A stretch of 6,202 bases of DNA from DATFEN01 sp035691285 (GTDB lineage Bacteria; Acidobacteriota; Vicinamibacteria; Fen-336), in NCBI GenBank assembly GCA_035691285.1, contig DASSJI010000251.1, positions 1 through 6,202 of the forward strand, in the 5' to 3' direction. Numbering within the stretch: the stretch's first letter is position 1; each line of letters starts with the position of its first letter. A program made the translations under genes and the position numbers. Of the stretch, positions 1 through 5,723 are shown piece after piece. Below the pieces are notes generated by a model. It had not been told where the DNA came from, made no database searches, and saw nothing but the letters and a program-made list of their open reading frames with translations.

Positions 1-1
1 C

Positions 2-316
2 GCGAGGTCCGAGCGCGGACGCTGGATCCTCACGCGCGGGGACGCGCGCACGCTGCCCGATGCCCCGATCCTGCGTCTCGATGCGGTGCTGGGGCGGGTC
101 GCAGCCGTGCGCCGAAGAGAGGCACTCGTCGATCCCCCGGCCGCGCCGCCCGACTCGCTGCTTCGCGGCCTCGTCGTCGGCCTCTGTCGGGTCGCGCTGG
201 ATCTGAGCGCCCCGGCCGGCGCCGGCGTGCTCAAGCTGATGGTGGCCGGCCGGCGCGCCCTGCTCGGCGCCGTGAGCTTGGTCAGGGGGCGCGCGACCTC
301 GGGTGCTCCGGATTGA
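2..316 (+). CDS. S24/S26 (signal peptidase-like) family peptidase, C-terminal part only
   Basis: Open reading frame that enters from the left edge (first complete codon at 2) and ends at TGA 314-316; the start lies outside the window. The first visible residues (GRWILTRGDAR, then PDAPILRLDAVLGRVAAV) match the C-terminal beta region of S24/S26 signal-peptidase-like proteins, in which an 'RGD' stretch is followed by a proline-rich turn and a 'vlGrVvav' strand. The catalytic Ser and its partner Lys/His would be upstream and cannot be checked. After the core there is a tail of about 60 residues with hydrophobic stretches (LLRGLVVGLCRVAL; VLKLMVAGRRALLGAVSLV) of unknown role. A GTG at 86 could be mistaken for a start, but it falls inside the conserved fold, so it is an internal codon. 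The gene is convergent with the SGNH gene and overlaps its 3' end by 35 bp, so it is not part of that operon. The family call rests on a short segment; activity is not established. Confidence 0.68.
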   Translation, partial: ARSERGRWILTRGDARTLPDAPILRLDAVLGRVAAVRRREALVDPPAAPPDSLLRGLVVGLCRVALDLSAPAGAGVLKLMVAGRRALLGAVSLVRGRATSGAPD

Positions 317-1412
317 CCAGCAGGTCTGCGACCTCCTGGGCGATCGCGCCGTATCCCGTCGGCGTGGGGTGCGTCTCGTCGCCCTCGTAGTAGAGCGGCG
401 CCTCGCCCCGCGCGGCGCGGGCGAGAAGCGGGGTGGTGAGGTCCCGGAAAGGCAGCGCGCGCTCCGTACACACCTGGCCGAGGGCGGCGGCCACGGCCCG
501 CGACTTCCAGCGCAGCTCGTCCGGCCACCAGCCCTCGACCGGATAGATGCTGTCGCGGAACGGCACGAAGACCACGACGAGCCGGCCTCCATCCTCTCGG
601 ACACGGTCGGCGAGCCAGCGCACCTCGGCCTTCAGGAGCGTCAGCCCTTCCTCGCGGAATTGCCGCGCCTCGTCGGCGGTCGCCGGCCGCTGGCCGAGGG
701 CCGTGGTGCGCTCGCGCGAGAGCGCACGCGTCGCAGCGCGGCGGACGAGTCCGAGGAGCTGCGAGCGCTCGGCGGCGAGCCGATAGCCCGGGAGCAGCGC
801 GACCAGCCGGCGCGCCGGACGGACGCCCGGGTCCGCGGGCCCGCGGGCGTCTCGTGGCTCGGCCCGGCCGTCCTCGCGCAGGGAGAAGGGCCGCCAGTAC
901 AGGTCGCCGTCCACGTCGTCGCCGAGCACGGTGAGCAGGACCACGCCGGGCCGGTACGGGCGCACGCCCTTGACATACCACAGCGCCTTCTCGCCCAGGC
1001 ACGTCCCCGGGTAACCGGCATTGATGACCTCCACGGGCCGGTCGCGCGTGAGGATCCTCTCGAGCTGCGCGGGGTAGGTGTCCGCGTCGCCCGCTCCCCA
1101 GCCGAAGGCCATGCTGTCGCCGAGCACGGCGACGCGGAGGCGGCCGGTCTCGGGCTCGCGGTCGTATTCCCGGGTGGCGCGGAAGCGTTGGGAGTTGATG
1201 GACACCGTCACGTCGAAGCGACCGGGCTGGAAGTGACGCCCCCGTATCCCCGGGCGCGGAACGCGGAGGCCGTCCTGCTCGTCGTCCCAGGCCGGTCGCA
1301 GCGGCTGAGGCGCGAAGACCCTCACCAGCCCCTCCGCGGCGACGAGGGCCGCGGCGCCGGCGCCGAGCGCCAGGTACGCGCTCTGGAGGCGCGCCCGCAG
1401 CGCCCGTCTCAT
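282..1412 (-). CDS. SGNH/GDSL-type hydrolase with N-terminal membrane anchor
   Basis: 376 residues, ATG at 1412, TGA at 282. Residues about 11-34 form a single hydrophobic signal-anchor helix ending in an 'EGLVRVFAPQ' stretch, typical of bacterial SGNH proteins placed outside the inner membrane. The SGNH fold follows: block I with nucleophile Ser100 (AVLGDSMAFGWG), block II with Gly133 (INAGYPG), block III at 164-166, and block V with Asp345 and His348 (GDETHPTPTGYG). Block III reads Gly-Asp-Asp where most relatives have Gly-x-Asn-Asp or Asn-Asp, so the oxyanion-hole Asn appears replaced by Asp165. Such enzymes cleave or transfer acyl groups on lipids or glycans; the substrate cannot be told here. 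The start is chosen because ATGA (1409-1412) overlaps the stop of the upstream HTTM gene and because the membrane helix begins just after it; the frame stays open to 2123, but that extension is a shadow of the HTTM gene. No strong ribosome binding site is seen, which fits translational coupling. It is the last gene of the operon. Confidence 0.9.
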   Translation of the reverse strand: MRRALRARLQSAYLALGAGAAALVAAEGLVRVFAPQPLRPAWDDEQDGLRVPRPGIRGRHFQPGRFDVTVSINSQRFRATREYDREPETGRLRVAVLGDSMAFGWGAGDADTYPAQLERILTRDRPVEVINAGYPGTCLGEKALWYVKGVRPYRPGVVLLTVLGDDVDGDLYWRPFSLREDGRAEPRDARGPADPGVRPARRLVALLPGYRLAAERSQLLGLVRRAATRALSRERTTALGQRPATADEARQFREEGLTLLKAEVRWLADRVREDGGRLVVVFVPFRDSIYPVEGWWPDELRWKSRAVAAALGQVCTERALPFRDLTTPLLARAARGEAPLYYEGDETHPTPTGYGAIAQEVADLLVNPEHPRSRAP

Positions 1413-2266
1413 GCCGACGGTGCGCTCGTTCGACGACCCAGAGAATCCCAGTCGACGAGCAGGAGCAGCAGCGGGAGGCTCGGGAAGAAGTAGCCGATCA
1501 CAAGCAGGATCCCCGTGTGGAAGGCGAGAGCCGCCGCCAGGAAGGCGTGGGCGAACCGCGTGGACACGACCACGAGTGGCGCGCAGACCTCCAACAGCAA
1601 CGTGCCCGTCGCGAGGGCCGCGCAGAGGGCCGGTTGCCTGGCCACCCAGAGCGCCAGGGGCGCTGCCGTCACCGCGTGGTTGCCCAGCACGTAGTAGTGG
1701 AGGTTTTCGGCGGTGAACCAGTCGAGCCCCGAGAAGCGCAGCTTGGCGAGGGCGGGGAAGAAGTAGTGGAACGCGAGCAGGAGCTGGATGAGCGCCAGCG
1801 GCCAGCGGTACTCGGGCGAGGCGGGACCTCGGTGGCGCGGAGCCTCGGCGAAGGACAATACGAACAGCGCCATCGTGGGAAGGGTCAAGCCGCCGAAGGC
1901 GGTGTGCGGCATGCCGGCCAGGATCTCCTCGAACGGCGCGAAGTGGTACAGGAGAAGGGCGGCGACGAGGCACGAGAGGCGGCACCACAGGCCGAGCAGC
2001 GCGGCCACCAGCGACAGGTGCAGGACGACGAAGAGGCCCCACTCGGCTGCCGGCGGAAGGCCCACGATCCCGAAGCGGACCGGGAGCATCTGCCCCGCGA
2101 GCACCCAGAACTCCTCGGGCCACCGAGCCAGATCCGGCAAGTCGGGGCGCGAGAGGAGGATCCAGAGCGCCTGCACGCAGACCAGCACCCGCGCGGCGAT
2201 GAGCGCCATCGGACCCGCGGGGCGGAACCAGACCCGATCCCAGGCGTCTCGCAGCGCGGCCTTCAA
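1409..2266 (-). CDS. HTTM-domain (vitamin K carboxylase-like) integral membrane protein, TTG start
   Basis: 285 residues, multi-spanning, with several hydrophobic helices (about 20-38, 75-108, 125-140, 156-172, 212-234, 240-272). It matches the HTTM family, the membrane part related to vitamin K-dependent gamma-glutamyl carboxylase: N-terminal 'RVWFRPAGPMALIAARVLV', central 'EYRWPLALIQLLLAFHYFF' at 152-170, then 'ALAKLRFSGLDW' with Lys175 at the family's conserved lysine, and a C-terminal 'LLLLLVDW' at 265-272. No separate carboxylase C-terminal domain is present, so gamma-carboxylation should not be assumed; bacterial HTTM proteins are mostly of unknown function. The TTG start at 2266-2264 is preferred because it makes a TTGA overlap with the stop of the upstream gene, matching the 4-bp overlaps elsewhere in the operon, and keeps the conserved 'RVWFRP' segment; the next ATG (Met20) would lose it. 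The frame stays open to 2614, but that part is a shadow of the upstream gene. It is paralogous to the partial HTTM gene at the right edge. Confidence 0.87.
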   Translation of the reverse strand: MKAALRDAWDRVWFRPAGPMALIAARVLVCVQALWILLSRPDLPDLARWPEEFWVLAGQMLPVRFGIVGLPPAAEWGLFVVLHLSLVAALLGLWCRLSCLVAALLLYHFAPFEEILAGMPHTAFGGLTLPTMALFVLSFAEAPRHRGPASPEYRWPLALIQLLLAFHYFFPALAKLRFSGLDWFTAENLHYYVLGNHAVTAAPLALWVARQPALCAALATGTLLLEVCAPLVVVSTRFAHAFLAAALAFHTGILLVIGYFFPSLPLLLLLVDWDSLGRRTSAPSA

Positions 2267-2874
2267 CGCCGGCGGTACTCGAAGATGAGCCGGCCCTGCT
2301 CGCGCGCCGACGGGGCCGGCGCGTCGGTCCGCCAGCAGGCGCGGTAGCCGCGGAGACCCACGTAGGGTTCCAGGGACGCTGCCGGCTGGCGTGGCAGGAG
2401 CAGCCAGTAGGGCGCGGCGGCCGGCCCCAGCAGCCGCTGGGGACCCAGGGACCGGCCGGAGGCCAGCCGCTCCCGGCTGGCCTCCGCCCGCTGGAGCAGG
2501 AATCCGAGCGCCCGCTCCCGGCGGTCCGCGGCGAGCTGGTCCAAAGCCTGCTCGAGCCAGTACTGCAGGATCGAGTCGAAGACGGGCGTGAACGAATAGG
2601 GGTCGAGCCGCCATTCAGCGCCCTTCACATCGACGCCGACGAGTCGCGTCTGGCAGACGAGCGAGTCCGCGCGCGCGCGCCCAACCGCGATGGTGTGGCT
2701 CGTGAAGGGCCAGGCGTCGCGCTGCAGGACGCCGGCGATGACGCTCGCGGTCGCGACGTAGGCGATCAGGGCGTTGACTCGGTGTCGGCGGCGTGCCCCC
2801 GTGTCCTCGGTCCAGAGCCTCAGCCCCAGCCACACGAAACCGAGGAAGACCGAGAGGCGCAGCGCTTCGATCAC
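2263..2874 (-). CDS. Small two-helix membrane protein with WPF motif, probable HTTM partner
   Basis: 203 residues, GTG at 2874, TGA ending at 2263. I do not recognise a characterised family. Two transmembrane helices are visible (about 4-20 and 34-51) separated by a basic loop (GARRRHRVN), followed by a soluble domain of about 150 residues. Just after helix 2 comes 'QRDAWPFTSHTIAV' (51-64), resembling the 'WPFs.ypM' motif that I recall from small proteins encoded next to HTTM genes; then 'VDVKGAEWRLDPYSFTPV' and a helical Arg/Glu/Leu-rich stretch (99-140). There is no signal peptidase site or catalytic motif. The basic inter-helix loop suggests the termini lie on the outer side of the membrane. 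The GTG start is chosen because GTGA (2871-2874) overlaps the stop of the methyltransferase gene; the same frame stays open far upstream but only as a shadow of that gene. The TTGA overlap with the next HTTM gene supports the idea that the two proteins act together; this is inference. Confidence 0.8.
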   Translation of the reverse strand: MIEALRLSVFLGFVWLGLRLWTEDTGARRRHRVNALIAYVATASVIAGVLQRDAWPFTSHTIAVGRARADSLVCQTRLVGVDVKGAEWRLDPYSFTPVFDSILQYWLEQALDQLAADRRERALGFLLQRAEASRERLASGRSLGPQRLLGPAAAPYWLLLPRQPAASLEPYVGLRGYRACWRTDAPAPSAREQGRLIFEYRRR

Positions 2875-3923
2875 GGCCGGGCTTGGATCACGAGCTGAAA
2901 CGCGCTCGCCGCCACCCGGCTCCAGCTGCCGAACCCCGCAGCGGCCAGCACCTCGGTGACGCCGCGCTCCCCTGCCAGGGGTCCCAGGCCGGGGCCCCCG
3001 TCCGCGATGGAAACCGGAAGGCAGTGCAGGACCGACATCGACGACGCGAGCCGGCCCCACGGCGTGTCCACGTCGACGCCTTCGCCGACCAGCGGCTCCA
3101 CGATCAGCCAACGACCGTCGGGGCCCAAGGCTCGGAGAACCCGGCGGGCCACGCCCAGCGGATCCCCAACGTCGTGGAGGCTCTCGAACGACGTCACGAG
3201 ATCGTAGCCTTCTCCCGGAAAGTCCGTGGCCGGGGCGCGCTCGAAGCGCAGCCCCTCGCCGAGGCCGGCGGCGCGGGCCGCCGCCCGCGCCATCTCGAGC
3301 GCGCGCTCCGAGGCGTCGAACCCGACGAAGCGCGAGTGCGGGAACGCACGGGCGAGCAGGAGGAGCGCCGCTCCCGAACCGCACCCGACGTCGGCCACGG
3401 AGGCGCCGACCTCGAGCCGCTCCTTCATGCCGTCGAGGGCGGGGATGTAGCGCTGCAGCAGCTCGGCCTGATAGCGAGCGCGAGAGGTCCGCGCCATTCC
3501 TTCGGCCAGGTCCGGGTCGTAGGCCGACGAGGGAATCCCTCCGCCTGATCGAAACGCCTCCTCGACCGCGTCCATCGACTTCAGGGCGGCGAGCGCCGTC
3601 TGGAACGAGCCGGCCAGGAAGACCCGGCCTCCCTCCTCGGCCAGGGCCCGCGCCTGCTCCTCGGGAAGCTCGAAAGTGCCGGCCTCGGGGACGTGGCTCA
3701 GGTAGCCGCCACACGCCTGGTTGAACAGCCACTCGCGGACGTAGCGCTCGTCCAGCCCCGTGCGCGCCGCCAGCTCCCCCGGCGTCAGCGAGCCCGCGCC
3801 GCGCATCGCCCGGTAGAGGCCCAGCCGATCGCCGAGGACGACGAGGGCCGCGCTCTGCGCCGCGGCCAGGTCGTAGAGGGCCCTGGCGAGAAACGCGTGC
3901 AAGCGCGCCTCGTTCAGGGCCAT
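2871..3923 (-). CDS. Class I SAM-dependent methyltransferase with N-terminal winged-helix domain
   Basis: 350 residues, ATG at 3923. The N-terminal third (about 15-90) is a winged-helix/dimerisation type domain: 'LGDRLGLYRAM', 'LTPGELAARTGLDERYVREW', then 'GGYLSHVPEAGTFELPEE'. The Rossmann domain follows, with motif I 'VADVGCGSG' (176-184) for S-adenosylmethionine, the acidic ribose-binding Asp203 in 'FVGFDAS', and 'YDLVTSFESLHDVGDP' (240-255) as the motif IV region. This resembles the Rv2258c-like group of methyltransferases and more distantly O-methyltransferases; the winged helix in these proteins usually serves dimerisation and substrate binding rather than DNA binding. The substrate (hydroxyl, carboxyl or carbon) is not readable. 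It is the only clearly soluble protein in the operon, hence a cytoplasmic step. Its start lies 10 bp after the stop of the preceding hydroxylase gene, with no strong ribosome binding site, and it overlaps the next gene by GTGA. Confidence 0.92.
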   Translation of the reverse strand: MALNEARLHAFLARALYDLAAAQSAALVVLGDRLGLYRAMRGAGSLTPGELAARTGLDERYVREWLFNQACGGYLSHVPEAGTFELPEEQARALAEEGGRVFLAGSFQTALAALKSMDAVEEAFRSGGGIPSSAYDPDLAEGMARTSRARYQAELLQRYIPALDGMKERLEVGASVADVGCGSGAALLLLARAFPHSRFVGFDASERALEMARAAARAAGLGEGLRFERAPATDFPGEGYDLVTSFESLHDVGDPLGVARRVLRALGPDGRWLIVEPLVGEGVDVDTPWGRLASSMSVLHCLPVSIADGGPGLGPLAGERGVTEVLAAAGFGSWSRVAASAFQLVIQARP

Positions 3924-3933
3924 CGGGTCGGGC

Positions 3934-4815
3934 TCAGCGCGCGGTCCCCTCGGCCGGCGCCGGAGCGCCGCTCGCGCGACCAGGCGCTCCGCCCGCGAGC
4001 AACAGGAAGGGGAAGAAGAACTGCCTCACGAACCCTTCCGGCACGTCGACGTCCGGACAGCCGTACGCCTTGGGGCGCGTGAGGTCCTTCGCGGCGGTTC
4101 CGAAGAGGTAGTCCCAGAAGCTGAAGAGAGCCGCGAAGTTGGTGTTGCACTGCTCCGGGTCGGTCGAGTGGTGGACGCGGTGGAAGCGCGGGCTCACGAA
4201 GATGCGCCCCAGGACCGGACCCCAGTGCACGTCGACGTCGAAGTGCGCGAAGACGCTGAGGAACGTCACCGGCAGGTAGGGCATCCACGCCAGGTCCGCT
4301 CCTCCCAGCATGATGATGGGGATCGCCTTCACGGTGCCGAACACGGTCCGGTCGACCCAGTGCACGCGGAACTTCGTCAAGGGAGTCAGGGTCCGGGCCG
4401 AGTGGTGGATGCAGTGGAACCTCCAGTACAGGGAGTTCCGATGGGCGAAGCGATGCATCGCGTACTCGATCCCGTCGATGGCCACGATCACGAGCAGCGC
4501 CTTGGGGACGTCCGGCACGCTACCCAGCGGGTTGAGGAGCAGAAACGAGCCGGGGCCGTGGAAGAAGGCCTTGAACAGCCTGTCGATCGGCCCGGAGAAC
4601 AGCAGGTAGTACAGGCCGCAGGCAAAGAAGAGGTAGTACGCCACGTCCGTCAGGAAGCCCCGGCTCCAGTAGCGCTTCCACTGCCGTCTCGTGAGGAGCT
4701 CGACTACCAGCACGAAGGCGAGGAGTCCCAGGAGCGTCTCGAGGAACCGCTCGCCGAGGAACATGACCTGGGCCTTCGCGAGTACGGCCGCCGCCAGCTC
4801 GGCGACCTCGCTCAT
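3934..4815 (-). CDS. Fatty acid hydroxylase / sterol desaturase family protein, second copy
   Basis: 293 residues, ATG at 4815. Integral membrane protein with hydrophobic segments at about 25-42, 55-75, 106-118 and 162-190. It carries the three histidine boxes of the non-haem di-iron hydroxylase/desaturase superfamily: H121-RFA-H125, H134-CI-H137-H138 and H212-RV-H215-H216, with further His191 and His197 in 'AHFDVDVHW'. After box 3 come 'NFAALFSFWDYLFGT' and a C-terminal 'PEGFVRQFFFPFLLLA', both also present in the neighbouring paralog. Family members use oxygen and reductant to hydroxylate or desaturate C-H bonds of sterols, fatty acids, sphingoid bases, carotenoids or alkyl ethers, with the active site facing the cytosol; which applies here is unknown. 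The start is fixed by the ATGA overlap (4812-4815) with the upstream paralog and by a purine-rich ribosome binding site (complement of 4825-4831, with GGAG 4 nt before the ATG). The same frame is open upstream to 5958, but only as a shadow. Confidence 0.92.
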   Translation of the reverse strand: MSEVAELAAAVLAKAQVMFLGERFLETLLGLLAFVLVVELLTRRQWKRYWSRGFLTDVAYYLFFACGLYYLLFSGPIDRLFKAFFHGPGSFLLLNPLGSVPDVPKALLVIVAIDGIEYAMHRFAHRNSLYWRFHCIHHSARTLTPLTKFRVHWVDRTVFGTVKAIPIIMLGGADLAWMPYLPVTFLSVFAHFDVDVHWGPVLGRIFVSPRFHRVHHSTDPEQCNTNFAALFSFWDYLFGTAAKDLTRPKAYGCPDVDVPEGFVRQFFFPFLLLAGGAPGRASGAPAPAEGTAR

Positions 4816-5723
4816 GCTGCTCCGCCTCCCCGAGGTCCGGCCGGGGTCGCGCCGGGGCCGTCGATCTGCTGCATGGCCGGAGAGCGTATCGTCGTCGCGA
4901 GCAGAAGGAAAGGCAGCGCGAGCTGCCGGAGGAACGACTCGGGGATCGGCTCGCCCGCCAGGCCATAGGCGGGAGGCGGCTGGTCGTCGGGGCGCCCCGT
5001 TCGGAAGAGGCGGTCCCAGAAGCTGTACGTCATCCCGAAGTTCCGGCGCTGGTCGGCGGGATCCGCGGAGTGATGGATGCGGTGGAAGCGCGGGCTGACG
5101 ATCACGTGCTCGAGCGGGCCGTAGCTCCAGCCCAGCCCCGAGTGAGCGAGGCCGTCGAGCGCCATCTGGAGCCAGACGAGGGGAACGAAGACGTGGGTCG
5201 GGACGCCGAGGAGGAGCGAGGGGACGAACTGGGTCAGCCCGCGCAGAAAGACGTCGCCAACGTGGAAGCGGAAGTTGGCCAGCGGGGTGAGCTCGCGCGA
5301 CGAGTGGTGCACGCTGTGGAAGGCCCACAAGGCGGGGGTCGCGTGCATCCACCGGTGCGTCCAGTACAGCACGCCATCCATCGCCACGGAGGCGATCAGG
5401 AATTGGAGCAGCGGCGGCAACGTGCCCAACAGGTTCAACCGAAGGAATGGGGCGTAGCGGTCCGTCAGCCAGCCGAGGGCGAGGTAGCAGGGTCCGGACA
5501 CGAAGAATGCATAGAAACCCCCGACGTAGAAGGCCGTGTAGACGGCGTCGGTGCGCGCGGAGCGCGTCAGCAGCCGGCGCCAGCCGCCGGCTCCGAAGCG
5601 GACGCGCACCGCGACGAGCGTCACCAGGAGCAGGGTCAACGCGCTGCCGGCCACTTGCGGGCGCAGCCAGACATCGCGCGCCCTGGCGAGCGCGGCGAGC
5701 AGGACGTCGAGCCACTCGCCCAT
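4812..5723 (-). CDS. Fatty acid hydroxylase / sterol desaturase family protein, first copy
   Basis: 303 residues, ATG at 5723. The architecture is the same as in the following gene: hydrophobic helices at about 26-42, 60-84, 102-120 and 163-187, and three histidine boxes, H123-RWM-H127, H136-SV-H139-H140 and H214-RI-H217-H218, with His154 (FRFH) and His194 (LAHSGLGW) between boxes 2 and 3. These are the iron ligands expected for a working di-iron hydroxylase/desaturase, and none of the canonical boxes is broken. The C-terminal half shares 'NFGMTYSFWDRLFRTG' and 'PESFLRQLALPFLLLA' with the downstream copy, so the two are tandem paralogs, though clearly diverged. The C-terminus ends in a Gly/Pro/Ala-rich tail. 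The ATG is chosen because it overlaps the HTTM stop in the sequence TGATG (5721-5725, one shared base) and starts just before the first helix; no ribosome binding site is evident, so coupling to HTTM translation is likely. The frame stays open to 5966, but that part lies over the HTTM gene and lacks protein-like composition. Confidence 0.92.
   Translation of the reverse strand: MGEWLDVLLAALARARDVWLRPQVAGSALTLLLVTLVAVRVRFGAGGWRRLLTRSARTDAVYTAFYVGGFYAFFVSGPCYLALGWLTDRYAPFLRLNLLGTLPPLLQFLIASVAMDGVLYWTHRWMHATPALWAFHSVHHSSRELTPLANFRFHVGDVFLRGLTQFVPSLLLGVPTHVFVPLVWLQMALDGLAHSGLGWSYGPLEHVIVSPRFHRIHHSADPADQRRNFGMTYSFWDRLFRTGRPDDQPPPAYGLAGEPIPESFLRQLALPFLLLATTIRSPAMQQIDGPGATPAGPRGGGAA
4820..4831 (-). 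promoter_or_regulatory. Ribosome binding site of the second hydroxylase gene
   Basis: Read on the minus strand, the bases ahead of ATG 4815 are GGGGAGG (4831-4825) followed by GGAG (4823-4820), 9 and 4 nt from the start. This is the only clear Shine-Dalgarno-like stretch ahead of a start in the operon; it lies inside the last codons of the upstream paralog. It supports the ATG at 4815, together with the ATGA overlap. Because the region encodes a Gly/Pro-rich tail, part of the purine richness could be due to coding. Confidence 0.5.

Noticed and set aside
205..232. GC-rich inverted repeat (stem of about 12 positions with one mismatch and one G-U, 4-base loop) near the convergent gene ends
   Set aside because: It lies within the peptidase coding region in very GC-rich DNA, and neither strand has a T-run after it, so it is not supported as an intrinsic terminator.
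303..1493. 396-codon open frame on the + strand antisense to the SGNH gene
   Set aside because: No family motifs and Arg/Glu/Gly-rich composition; it is antisense to a gene with intact SGNH blocks. Long antisense frames are expected at this GC content.
1413..2123. N-terminal extension of the SGNH frame up to 2123
   Set aside because: It covers the HTTM gene in another frame, is Arg/Pro-rich without protein-like character, and the membrane anchor and ATGA overlap place the start at 1412.
2875..3732. Upstream extension of the WPF protein frame
   Set aside because: It lies over the methyltransferase gene, whose motif I and winged helix are clear, and its own translation is Arg/Gly-rich without motifs.
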